NCBI GenBank assembly: GCA_024233005.1
Contig: JACKQE010000009.1
Span: 62,001 to 126,000 of the forward strand
DNA length: 64,000 bases
Direction: 5' to 3'
DNA from: Akkermansiaceae bacterium
Lineage (GTDB): Bacteria > Verrucomicrobiota > Verrucomicrobiia > Verrucomicrobiales > DEV007
In this document: piece after piece, positions 55,853-64,000 of the stretch
Layout of the letters: every line of letters starts with the position of its first letter
Numbering within the stretch: position 1 is the stretch's first letter
Notes under the pieces: generated by a model
Seen by the model: only the letters and a program-made list of their open reading frames with translations
Databases searched by the model: none
What the model was told of the DNA's origin: nothing
Translations under genes and position numbers: made by a program

Positions 55853-58800
55853 ATGAACCCCAAGGGCACCTTACCGCTGCCTCCCGAGTTGGAGGAAAAG
55901 TTGGCCCACTACCGGCGCCAGGTCTGGATTGTGAAGCTTGCAGAGGGGGCGTTTGCGGCCCTTTTCGGGCTGGCCGTGAGCTATCTCCTTGTTTTGGGCC
56001 TTGATCGCGTCATGGAGACGCCGGGCTGGCTGAGGGGGCTTTTGCTGACGGCTGGGGTTGCCGGATTTGGAATTGGGCTCCCGCTGAAATGGCATCGTTG
56101 GGTTTGGCGTCAGCGTCGCCTGGAGGATGCGGCCCGACTGTTGCGCCGCCGGTTTCCCCGGCTTGGAGATCAGCTTCTCGGCATTGTGGAGTTGAGCCAC
56201 TGCGAAGCCGGTGTCGGCGAGGGGCGCAGTGAGGCGCTGGTGCGGGCCGCCATGGCACAGGCTGCCAAGTCAGTTGAGGGACGTGATTTTTCGGATGCGG
56301 TGCCCGCTGCCCGTCACCGTCGATGGGGATGGATTGCCGCAGCCGGATGCGGGGTGATTCTTTTGGCCGGATTGTTGGTGCCCCCGGCGGCCCGCAATGC
56401 CATGGTCAGATGGGTGGCTCCCTGGCGGGATGTGGATCGGTTCACGTTCGCCCGGATAGAACCGGTGCCGCGGCGTTGGGTCGTTCCCTTTGCCGAGCCC
56501 ATCGATCTCACCGCTCAACTGCAGAAAGACACGGATTGGTCGCCCTCCGGCGGAACCGCCAGGCTGTCTGGCCAACCCAAGGTGACGGCCGATCTTGAGA
56601 AAGGCGGATATGAATTCGCCTTGCCGCCTCAAAAGTCAGAAGCTCTTTTGAAGCTCAGCATCGGTGATGTCCGCGAGCGGGTTGAAGTCATTCCGACACG
56701 CCGACCCGAACTCAAAACTCTCCAGGCGCGACTGCGTCTCCCGGAATATCTGCAGTATCAGACCGAGCCGGAAATCGAAGCCCGCGGGGGCTCCATCACG
56801 GTGTTGCGAGGCGCGGAGGCCGCCTTCACTCTGACGGCAAGTCGGCCACTTTCCAAAGCAACGATGGATGGGATTGACCAACGGGTGGAGGGGGATCAGG
56901 TCAGGACGGGGGCCGTGGCAGTCCAGGAAGATGGAGAGCGCGTCTTCCTCTGGGAGGACGCCGATGGCCTCAGTGCGCGGGAACCGTTGCGATTGAAGGT
57001 GCGGGCCGTTGACGACTCCGCTCCCGAGGTGGTGGCGCGTCGCGAGGCCCTGGAACAGGTGGTGCTGGAAACGGAAGTTGTTTCCTTCGACCTTGAGGTG
57101 CGGGACGATTTTGGCATCAAACGCGCGGGACTGGAATGGACCGGAGCGGATCCCTCCCTCCCTCCCGGCCAGCAGGTCCATGGTGACAAGGTGGCGGCAG
57201 CGGGTGGTCCGGAGCAAAAAACGATCACGGAGCGGGCCACCTTTTCCGCCGCCCGAGAAGGGGTCGCCCCGCAGTCCCTGGAAGTCCGCGCTTGGGCGGA
57301 GGACTACCGTCCCGGGGCGCCGCGGTCCTATTCGCCTGCCTTTTTGCTCTACGTGCTCAACAAAGACGAGCACGCCATCTGGTTGACGGAGCAATTTGGG
57401 CGCTGGCTGGCTGCGGCGAAGGAAACCTACGAACACGAACAGCGTCTCCATGCGGCTAATGAGGAACTGCATGCCCTGAGGGCCGATGAGCTCGATCGTC
57501 CCGAGATTCGTCGGCGCATTGCCCAGCAGGCTGCGGCAGAGAATGCCAACGCGGCCCGATTGGCAAGTCTCAACGACAATGGTCGCCGCTTGGTTGAGCA
57601 GGCAACCCGGAACGATGCTTTCGATGCTGGCAGGTTGGAGAACTGGGCTGGGATGTTAAAGACGTTGAAGGAAATCGCCGACCAGCGCATGCCTTCCGTG
57701 GCCGACCTGCTGAAAGCTTCCGCCAATGCCAAACTGGCCGGCAATCAAGCCTCCACGGCGCAAGGAAATCCGCCCGGCGATACCAAATCCGGGGTGCCTG
57801 GTGAAAGCTCCAAACCGCCAGGAGAGGCGCAACCGCCGGGAGGCAAGTCCTCCAGCGCGCCCCAAGTCAGCCAAGGGCCTCAACCTTTGCCGGGAGGTCC
57901 TCCGAAACCGATGGATCCGAATGCCCCTCCCAAAGAGGCCATGCCTTCGGTCTCCGACCGCGAAGCCGGATTTTATGCCCAAACCAAGCCGGAAGAGGAT
58001 CCCAACGCGGCCCCGAAGAAACCCAGTGGCGGCATGCTGACCCTTCCCACCACGACCCTCTCGGGAGGACCTCCACCTTCGAAAAAGCCCGGAGGAGACG
58101 AAGGACAGAGTCCTGCCGGAGACCAGATGACACAGGCGCTCTATGAGCAGCGCGACCTGTTGGAACGGTTCGCCAAGGTTACCGACCAATTGCAGGAACT
58201 CCTCGCGAGTCTCGAAGCCAGCACGTTCGTCAAACGACTCAAGGCCGCCTCCCGGAAACAGATTGCGATGGCTGCCGACATGAACAAGGAAACCCTTGGC
58301 GGATTTGGTTTGCCCAAGAAAGCCGTGACCGGACCCGTCGCCGCCCGTTCCTCCGACGTGGCCTCGCGGGCCAAAGTGGAAAGCGAATCCGTGAGAGTGA
58401 TTCAGAGCGATTTGGAGGCATACTACCAACGCAAGCAGGATGCCCGGTTCAAGAATGTCCTCGACCAGATGAAGAAAGTCGAAATCGTTTCGGCACTGGC
58501 CAAAGTGGGCACGGAAGCGGACATTAATCTCAGTGGGCGGACCATCAGTGGGGCCGAATTTTGGGGGGATACGCTCGATCGTTGGGCTGAAGAGATGGTT
58601 GCGGCGGCCGAGGCTTCGAACTGCAAAGGGGGAGCCAATGGTGATGCCCTGCCTCCGGAGACCGTCCTGAAGGTCATGCAGGTGCTCTATGATGAAATGA
58701 AACTGCGGGATGAAACCCGGGAATTGGAGAACAGCCGGCCTGCCCTGGAATCGGGTTCGCACAAGGTCAAAGCCCGCATTCTGGCGTCCACCCAGGCAGA

Positions 58801-59275
58801 TCTGGCAGAGAAAATCAGGGATGCCGCCGGTGACGTGGTAAACCTTCCTGATGGGGTGAAACGATTCGAAAAAGAACTGAAGCTGCTTTCGGCCGTGGTC
58901 ACCGTGATGGATGAGGCGGAGTCGATTCTGGGGAAACCGGATACGGGGGCGCCCGCAGTGGCTGCCGAGTCGGAGATCATCGAGTTGCTGCTCCAAGCCC
59001 GAAGGCAGAATCCGGGCGGAGGCGGCGGTGGAGGTTCCAACCCCGGAGGCGGTGGTGGGGCCGCTACCGCAGCGATGGCCGCCTTGAATGAAATCGGTCC
59101 TGGCGTGGATCCCTCCGCCTCGGTCCAAAACCGGAACGTTGACCAATCCACCGGCAGGGCAGGTCGGGAGTTTCCCGAGGAATTCCGCTCCGGCTTGGAT
59201 GCTTATTTCAATGCTTTGGAAGGGGCTAAATCCAACGAGGGTCCGGTGGTTCCGGAAGGAGGCTCCCTCCCATGA
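55853..59275 (+). CDS. Giant membrane protein, DUF4175-like, with long coiled coil
   Basis: 1140 residues. Start at 55853 (GAGAGGG lies about 15 bases upstream); an earlier ATG at 55724 gives an unlikely N terminus. Three hydrophobic helices (about 31-50, 61-78, 159-176) are followed by an Ig-like beta region (about 195-500), a long helical/coiled-coil region (from about 520), a Pro/Gly-rich linker (about 640-760), more helix, and a Gly-rich run ahead of a conserved C terminus (QNRNVDQSTGRAGREFPEEF, then YFNALEG). This matches DUF4175-type proteins of PVC bacteria, normally near MoxR/VWA genes, which are absent here. First gene of an overlapping five-gene cluster; function unknown. Confidence 0.82.
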   Translation: MNPKGTLPLPPELEEKLAHYRRQVWIVKLAEGAFAALFGLAVSYLLVLGLDRVMETPGWLRGLLLTAGVAGFGIGLPLKWHRWVWRQRRLEDAARLLRRRFPRLGDQLLGIVELSHCEAGVGEGRSEALVRAAMAQAAKSVEGRDFSDAVPAARHRRWGWIAAAGCGVILLAGLLVPPAARNAMVRWVAPWRDVDRFTFARIEPVPRRWVVPFAEPIDLTAQLQKDTDWSPSGGTARLSGQPKVTADLEKGGYEFALPPQKSEALLKLSIGDVRERVEVIPTRRPELKTLQARLRLPEYLQYQTEPEIEARGGSITVLRGAEAAFTLTASRPLSKATMDGIDQRVEGDQVRTGAVAVQEDGERVFLWEDADGLSAREPLRLKVRAVDDSAPEVVARREALEQVVLETEVVSFDLEVRDDFGIKRAGLEWTGADPSLPPGQQVHGDKVAAAGGPEQKTITERATFSAAREGVAPQSLEVRAWAEDYRPGAPRSYSPAFLLYVLNKDEHAIWLTEQFGRWLAAAKETYEHEQRLHAANEELHALRADELDRPEIRRRIAQQAAAENANAARLASLNDNGRRLVEQATRNDAFDAGRLENWAGMLKTLKEIADQRMPSVADLLKASANAKLAGNQASTAQGNPPGDTKSGVPGESSKPPGEAQPPGGKSSSAPQVSQGPQPLPGGPPKPMDPNAPPKEAMPSVSDREAGFYAQTKPEEDPNAAPKKPSGGMLTLPTTTLSGGPPPSKKPGGDEGQSPAGDQMTQALYEQRDLLERFAKVTDQLQELLASLEASTFVKRLKAASRKQIAMAADMNKETLGGFGLPKKAVTGPVAARSSDVASRAKVESESVRVIQSDLEAYYQRKQDARFKNVLDQMKKVEIVSALAKVGTEADINLSGRTISGAEFWGDTLDRWAEEMVAAAEASNCKGGANGDALPPETVLKVMQVLYDEMKLRDETRELENSRPALESGSHKVKARILASTQADLAEKIRDAAGDVVNLPDGVKRFEKELKLLSAVVTVMDEAESILGKPDTGAPAVAAESEIIELLLQARRQNPGGGGGGGSNPGGGGGAATAAMAALNEIGPGVDPSASVQNRNVDQSTGRAGREFPEEFRSGLDAYFNALEGAKSNEGPVVPEGGSLP

Positions 59276-60921
59276 CGCGATGGTGCCACAGCATTCATCG
59301 CGTCCCGGCCTTTCTCCCTGCGGTGGCCTTGACTCTGTCCTTCGGCCTGATCGGACTGGCCCAGGAAAAGGACGGGGGCAAGGACGATCGCATTGCCCTC
59401 GTGGAAGGGGCCATCAAAAGCACGGTCGACTCTCAAAAAGAAGGTCTGGCCAGAGTGGTGGGGGAGATTCTTACTACCACCAAAGCGCCCGAGGACAAGC
59501 GTCCGGCTTTGGAGGCAGCCGCCGCGAAAGCCGTCAGCGGGTTCGAGGAGCGGACGCGCCAGCAGATGGAGAAGGTCTACCGCAAATTACAGAAAGAGGC
59601 CGGAGGAAGTCCTCCCGGCGCCGTTCAGGTCTATGAAGAGCACTGGGTCGTTTACCGCGAGGAGAAGGCGGGAACCCAGGTGCCACCGGAGCAAACTGCC
59701 TGGCTGGAGGATTTGCAGCGCATCCTGAGCAGGGAGGAGTATGCCCTCTGGGATGCGGAAATGGCCAAACGACGGAAATCTGTTGAGGAAGCGCTTGAGG
59801 CTTATGTCCAGGAATCTGCCGACAAGAATGTTGTCGAACGCAGACAGCAAATGGAACGGCGGGTCGACGATCTGGTGATCGAGACGGGCTTTCCCAAGGA
59901 GAAGATCGACGCTCTGAAAAATGCCGTCGCGGAGGTGGCAGAAAAGTCGCGCCAGCCTTCCGCGGACATCGCGCGAGAGTTTGGAGGCATTTTTGCGAGG
60001 AATGCCTATTTGGGGATGTATCCCAATGTTTTGGAGGTCTTCCGGGCCGGTTCGAACCGGTTTCCCGGCATGGAGAAATCGCTCGCCGAAGTCTCCACGG
60101 TGGACATGGACGATGCCGTGCGGAACACGCTTTCTGCCGCCGAATACGCCACCTGGGAAAAGGCAAAAAATGAAGCCAAAAACCGCCTTGAAAAAGCGAT
60201 CGGTGATTACCTGGACCGGCTGGTTGACGCTCGGCGCTTGGAGCGCAAATCGGACTTGGAGCGACAGGTGGAGCGCTTGGTGGGAGGTTTGCCGGTCGAT
60301 GAAAAGCGGGCCAAAGTCCTCCGAGAAGGAATCGACGGGGTTGTTGAGGCTTCCTTGAAAGCTTGGCGGGAAGGGCAGGAGAAACCGGTCCGGACGTTTG
60401 TCAAAAGTTCCGGCAATTCCGAAGAAGAAATTCTCGATTACCTTGAGCAGGGCAGTGTGCGGTTCAACCAGGAATCGGAGTCGGGAGAGTCTTCTGCGGC
60501 CGCCATTGAGGAGGCGGCGTTCGAAAAACTGCTCGCCTCGCAGTTGACCGCCGAGGAGCGGAAACGCTGGAAATCGGTCGAAAGCGATCGCATTCAGCGA
60601 CGGGCTAAGGCCATGGCCATGGTCGCAGTGTCCGAGGTCGACCGATCGGTGAGGCTGACCCCGGGGCAGCGCGGACAGTTGGAGCCCCTTTTGGTCACGG
60701 TCTTGGAAGAATATCTCCCCTTTGTCGAGGATCAGGAAAATTTTGGTTACATGCTGCAGAATTCCGAAGGGCTGTTGGTTTTTCTGCAGGGGATTCCCTC
60801 TGAGAAGGTCAAGGAGATCATCCACCCCAATCAGAAGAAGCAATGGGACCAGGCAGGATCCCGCTATTCGGGCTGGTGGCAAAACATGGAGGCGGTCCGC
60901 AAAGCGGCCGGCAAGCATTGA
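59272..60921 (+). CDS. Secreted helical protein of unknown function, paralogue A
   Basis: 549 residues; ATG at 59272 shares ATGA with the previous stop. A signal peptide (HRVPAFLPAVALTLSFGLIGLA) precedes an almost entirely helical, charged protein (repeated KRRKSVEEALEAYV, KNEAKNRLEKAIGDYL). It ends with KKQWDQAGSRYSGWWQNMEAVRK. A similar ending (KKWEAATAEYSGWWEGIQRN) closes the next gene, so the two proteins share a C-terminal module. No enzyme motif is visible. Probably works with the membrane protein upstream and the toroid protein downstream. Confidence 0.75.
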   Translation: MTRWCHSIHRVPAFLPAVALTLSFGLIGLAQEKDGGKDDRIALVEGAIKSTVDSQKEGLARVVGEILTTTKAPEDKRPALEAAAAKAVSGFEERTRQQMEKVYRKLQKEAGGSPPGAVQVYEEHWVVYREEKAGTQVPPEQTAWLEDLQRILSREEYALWDAEMAKRRKSVEEALEAYVQESADKNVVERRQQMERRVDDLVIETGFPKEKIDALKNAVAEVAEKSRQPSADIAREFGGIFARNAYLGMYPNVLEVFRAGSNRFPGMEKSLAEVSTVDMDDAVRNTLSAAEYATWEKAKNEAKNRLEKAIGDYLDRLVDARRLERKSDLERQVERLVGGLPVDEKRAKVLREGIDGVVEASLKAWREGQEKPVRTFVKSSGNSEEEILDYLEQGSVRFNQESESGESSAAAIEEAAFEKLLASQLTAEERKRWKSVESDRIQRRAKAMAMVAVSEVDRSVRLTPGQRGQLEPLLVTVLEEYLPFVEDQENFGYMLQNSEGLLVFLQGIPSEKVKEIIHPNQKKQWDQAGSRYSGWWQNMEAVRKAAGKH

Positions 60922-61847
60922 GAAGGAGAGGTCTCACGTTCTCCAGGCTGGGGCTCTTTGGCTTGATCTTCGGCCTGGTCGCGGTCGAGGCCCGCGCCCA
61001 AGGAAAGGGGGCCGTGGTTCTTGCTGGATCGCAGACGAAGGCTGGCACGAAGGAAGCTGTTTCCAAGAACGTCTCAACCATCTTCGAAGTGGAGGGAGGC
61101 TATACCGGGGCGGAAGTGGTGCAGCAGGAGTTGTCCGGCTACCTGGACAAGCAGGCAGATTTGCAACGGACCCGGCTCAAAGAGAGACTGAAACAGGTCA
61201 TTGAAGATATGGGACGGGTGCTCAATCTGGACGGACCGTCACTGGAAAAGCTGAACCTCGTTGCTCTCGGAGCGGCCGAGCGGTCGCTCGACAAGCAACG
61301 GGCTTCCATGGAAAGCCGAGCCCGGTCCCAAACCAAGACGGCAACACCGCAAACCATCCAGGAAATACTCAAATCCATTGGGACCTATTCCCTGGACGTC
61401 AGCCGGGTCGAGGCAGAGTCGATTTGGAAAGCCGGTCTCGCGGCATCTCTTGATGAAAAGCAACGTCTGGCATGGGAGAAAGCCCAATCCGACCGGGAGG
61501 AATACCGTAGGAAGGCCATCACTGAGATGTTGCTGGTCGGGCTGGATGGGGCGGTCGGCCTGACTGAGGATCAGTTGGTGAAAATGCGTCCCCTGGCGGA
61601 AACCGCCATCCATGATTACCTCCCGGACCTGAGCCGGTTTTACTCCGATGCCCGCATTGATTTCCGCATGGTGCTGCTTTTTGTTTCCGGTATGCCCGGG
61701 AAAGAGGTGAAGGGTATCCTTTCCGGGGATCAATATAAAAAATGGGAAGCCGCCACTGCCGAGTATTCCGGCTGGTGGGAGGGAATCCAGCGCAATCATG
61801 AATCCAGGATGAAATCCAAAAGCCAACCCCAAGGGACCGACGAATGA
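60918..61847 (+). CDS. Secreted helical protein of unknown function, paralogue B
   Basis: 309 residues. The start is TTG at 60918, sharing TTGA with the previous stop, and gives a good signal peptide (RLGLFGLIFGLVAVEARA); an earlier frame to 60843 lies inside the previous gene. The mature protein is helical and charged (KQADLQRTRLKERLKQVIEDM) and ends with a SGWW-containing module shared with paralogue A. Reading past the overlap from the TTG gives a convincing export signal, which supports this unusual start. Function unknown, likely a partner of paralogue A. Confidence 0.75.
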   Translation: MRRRGLTFSRLGLFGLIFGLVAVEARAQGKGAVVLAGSQTKAGTKEAVSKNVSTIFEVEGGYTGAEVVQQELSGYLDKQADLQRTRLKERLKQVIEDMGRVLNLDGPSLEKLNLVALGAAERSLDKQRASMESRARSQTKTATPQTIQEILKSIGTYSLDVSRVEAESIWKAGLAASLDEKQRLAWEKAQSDREEYRRKAITEMLLVGLDGAVGLTEDQLVKMRPLAETAIHDYLPDLSRFYSDARIDFRMVLLFVSGMPGKEVKGILSGDQYKKWEAATAEYSGWWEGIQRNHESRMKSKSQPQGTDE

Positions 61848-62890
61848 CGATGATGACGTTGCGGGCAGGCAGAATTGCGGCGCTGGTGGCCATGATGTTG
61901 GCGGTCTCCGGAGGTGTGCAGGCCCAGTTGCCGACAACGCTTCGGTTCGGTTCGGAAGTGCCGCCTGAAGTGGATCTGGTCTATGAGCGGGGATTGGCCT
62001 GGCTGGCCTCCAAACAATCCTCCAATGGCAGTTGGGAGGATGGCAATTCCGGATCGGGTCTCAATGGCATCTGCCTCATGGCATTTCTCGCCAGTGGGGA
62101 AGATCCCAACTTTGGGAGGTATGCAAACACCGTGAGAGCGGCGATACGTTCCATTATCCTGGGACAGGATGCTGCCACCGGCTATTTTCCCAACAGCATG
62201 TATCATCATGGCTTTGCGATGCTTGCGTTGAGCGAAGCCTACGGAACGGTGGACGAATCGCTCCTCTGGGGAGGCGACGGTGAGGAAAAAGGTCACCGTT
62301 CCATCGCTGAGGCCTTGGATCTTGCGATCCGGTGCTCGGCGACCTCCGCAAAGAAAAACCGTTTCGGGGCGTGGCGCTATTCGCCCGATGCGACGGATGC
62401 CGACACCTCGGTGTGTGCCGCCATGCTGATGGGCCTGCTGGCGGCGAGAAATGCCGGATTGAGTGTGCCCGATGAAACGGTGGACAATGCCGTGGAATAC
62501 CTTCGACGCAGCACTGGCAGGAATGGCGCCGTCGCCTACGCCGGCGGGTTTGGGGGAGGGGAATCGATGAACCGTTCCGCCTTTGCGACGCTGGTTTACG
62601 CGGTGAGTCGACACAAGGACTGGAAGGAATACAATGCCACACTGTCCTACATCAAGGGGAATTTAGAGCACAAGGAAAGCGGACATCCCCATTACTTTCT
62701 TTACTATATGGCGCAGGCCCTTTTCCAGGGGGACTATGAAAGTTGGCAGAAGTGGAATGCCAGTGTGGTGCGCCAACTCAAGGAAACCCAGAACCCCGAC
62801 GGCAGTTTTCAAGGTGGCAGTTATGCCACCGGAATGTCGTTGCTCGGCTTGGCCTTGAACTACCGGTTTCTGCCCATCTACGAACGATGA
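61844..62890 (+). CDS. Secreted prenyltransferase/squalene-oxidase-repeat-like toroid protein
   Basis: 348 residues, ATGA overlap with the previous stop. A signal peptide (IAALVAMMLAVSGGVQA) precedes alpha/alpha-barrel repeats with the family's spacing: GLAWLASKQSSNGSWED, AIRSIILGQDAATGYFP, AVEYLRRSTGRNGAVAY, QLKETQNPDGSFQGG. This is the fold of terpene cyclases and prenyltransferases and also of many non-enzymatic binding proteins of PVC bacteria. The DxDD catalytic motif of squalene-hopene cyclases was not found, and the signal peptide argues against terpene cyclisation, so a binding role is likelier. Confidence 0.8.
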   Translation: MTMMTLRAGRIAALVAMMLAVSGGVQAQLPTTLRFGSEVPPEVDLVYERGLAWLASKQSSNGSWEDGNSGSGLNGICLMAFLASGEDPNFGRYANTVRAAIRSIILGQDAATGYFPNSMYHHGFAMLALSEAYGTVDESLLWGGDGEEKGHRSIAEALDLAIRCSATSAKKNRFGAWRYSPDATDADTSVCAAMLMGLLAARNAGLSVPDETVDNAVEYLRRSTGRNGAVAYAGGFGGGESMNRSAFATLVYAVSRHKDWKEYNATLSYIKGNLEHKESGHPHYFLYYMAQALFQGDYESWQKWNASVVRQLKETQNPDGSFQGGSYATGMSLLGLALNYRFLPIYER

Positions 62891-64000
62891 TCTCTCTGTT
62901 GCCCACCCACCGTGTGCTTCTCTTGGGGCTGGCCGGAATGGCCTGTCCGCTCTGGGCGGGCTGGGCCCAGGTGAGGATCCAGGGCAATGTTGTTTTGGGG
63001 GGCGGTGGGATCGGTGGCAATATCGCGCTCGCTCCGAAGACCGCGGTGGAGGGATCCGCCGCCACCGTCAGCGTGACTCCCCGCCTGCATTGGCGGAACG
63101 GTGAATCGCTTCCGGGAACCTGGGAAAACGCGAGGCCCGGCTCGATCTCGTGGCGTTCCCCATTGTTCCAGGACTCGGTCCCATTGAAAGGATCCTACCT
63201 GCGTCTCATCGAGATGCCTTCTCCCGAGATTTCCACCGAGCGCTTGGGTGTGGCCGCACTTGATCGGGGATCGTTTGCCGTGCTCCTCAAAAATGGGGAT
63301 CGTGTGACGGGCGATATCCTGGGGACAGAGGGGAATTGGCTTCGTGTGAAATCTCCGCGTCATGGGGAGGTGAAACTGAATTGGCAAGGCATCTCCAGTC
63401 TGCGGCGGTTGCATGGGGCGGGAGTGATCTTTGGCGGTCCCAGTGGTATCGAAGGGTGGGGGGCCGTGGATACCAAGGGTGGTGAGAAATCCCTTTCTTG
63501 GTTCGCTCTGGAAGGCGGGAGTCTGGGCACCCAACAATGGAACCGGTCTCTGGCGATGCCCCTGAAAATTCCCGACAAAGCCAGGATTGATGTTGTTCTG
63601 AGGGCTTCAGAGATGCCGGATTTTTCCCTCCAATTGAATCTGGGAGGAAATCCGGTCACCATCGAAACTTGGGACACCGTGGTGGTTGCCACCCAGGGAG
63701 ATCGGTTTGTGCCTCTCCAAACCTTGCAGAAAGAGCAGGATGTGGGGTTCCGGTTGTGTTGGGATCACAGTTCCCGGCAACTGGCCTGTTACCGTTGGAA
63801 CGGCGAAAAACTGGGTTTTTTCACCGCATCGGCTGGTCTTGAGGGCTCCGGGAAAGGGAGTCGCGGGCCGGCGGACGCGACCCCGGCTCCGGCTCCGGCA
63901 ACGATCTCCCTACTCAACAAAGGACGGGATCTTGTTCTGGAGTATTTCTCGGTGAGGGAATGGTCCGGCCGGGAGCCTTCCAAAAGGAATCCCGGCGATG
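62887..64000 (+). CDS. Large secreted beta-rich protein, incomplete at window end
   Basis: At least 371 residues, no stop before position 64000. ATG at 62887 overlaps the previous stop (ATGA). A signal peptide (RVLLLGLAGMACPLWAGWA) is followed by beta repeats; LLKNGDRVTGDILGTEGNWLRVKS is a short barrel-like motif often seen in PVC secreted proteins, and the region around 63540-63800 (IDVVLRASEMPDFSLQL) resembles a LamG-like or concanavalin fold. An Ala/Pro linker (ADATPAPAPATIS) follows. Only the 5' part is visible, so family assignment is tentative. Confidence 0.7.
   Translation, partial: MISLLPTHRVLLLGLAGMACPLWAGWAQVRIQGNVVLGGGGIGGNIALAPKTAVEGSAATVSVTPRLHWRNGESLPGTWENARPGSISWRSPLFQDSVPLKGSYLRLIEMPSPEISTERLGVAALDRGSFAVLLKNGDRVTGDILGTEGNWLRVKSPRHGEVKLNWQGISSLRRLHGAGVIFGGPSGIEGWGAVDTKGGEKSLSWFALEGGSLGTQQWNRSLAMPLKIPDKARIDVVLRASEMPDFSLQLNLGGNPVTIETWDTVVVATQGDRFVPLQTLQKEQDVGFRLCWDHSSRQLACYRWNGEKLGFFTASAGLEGSGKGSRGPADATPAPAPATISLLNKGRDLVLEYFSVREWSGREPSKRNPGD

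Noticed and set aside
61844..62890. Squalene-hopene cyclase
   Set aside because: The repeats fit the fold, but no DxDD motif was seen and the protein has a signal peptide, so an enzymatic claim is unsupported.

Overview
The window looks like chromosomal DNA of a member of the Verrucomicrobiota (PVC group). This is an inference from gene content and style; there is no rRNA or other phylogenetic marker to anchor it. The DNA is GC-rich. It carries many Tat- or Sec-exported proteins typical of Verrucomicrobiota and Planctomycetota: a Gfo/Idh/MocA oxidoreductase, PQQ-type propellers, sulfatase, DUF1501, DUF1552, and an ECF sigma factor beside a Ser/Thr kinase with WD40 repeats. Few starts have a clear Shine-Dalgarno sequence. 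No tRNA, rRNA or CRISPR array was seen.

Layout. 1-7.4 kb: end of a PmoA-like gene, a NUDIX hydrolase, a cNMP-binding histidine kinase, then a sugar-metabolism-like run (Tat oxidoreductase, TIM-barrel isomerase, PQQ propeller) and a conserved protein of unknown function. 7.4-8.0 kb: an RluE-like pseudouridine synthase. 8.3-18 kb: an accessory-looking block with an ECF sigma factor, a secreted unknown, a 1498-residue kinase-WD40 protein, and a secreted unknown gene cut by an 834-bp IS5-family element. 18-24.8 kb: two alpha/beta hydrolases, a methyltransferase, accB-accC, thiE, a VF530 protein and a lipoprotein. 24.8-34 kb, mostly minus strand: asnS, DUF1501, and a five-gene run (secretin-like protein, transglutaminase-like protein, repeat plus jelly-roll protein, PQQ propeller, fba) that ends in a clear terminator. 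34-39.7 kb: aspartoacylase-like protein, SDR, hisS, a membrane protein, aspS. 39.7-46.9 kb: sulfatase, cNMP-binding protein, propeller hydrolase, a possibly degenerate peptidase, PfkB kinase, phosphodiesterase. 46.9-51.3 kb: divergent NamZ-like and NagZ-like murein-recycling enzymes, a zinc-ribbon coiled-coil protein, RlmI. 51.3-55.7 kb: an ABC permease, two single-TM coiled-coil proteins, a DUF1552 protein.

55.85-64 kb is the most unusual part. Five genes are joined by four consecutive 4-nt stop/start overlaps (ATGA, TTGA, ATGA, ATGA). They encode a 1140-residue membrane protein, two related secreted helical proteins, a terpene-cyclase-like toroid protein, and a large secreted beta protein that runs off the window end. 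The coupling suggests one envelope-associated assembly of unknown function. This is the best candidate for an undescribed system.

The other clear highlight is the IS insertion. Removing the element and one copy of its TA target duplication restores one continuous reading frame across the broken host gene, so the disruption looks recent.
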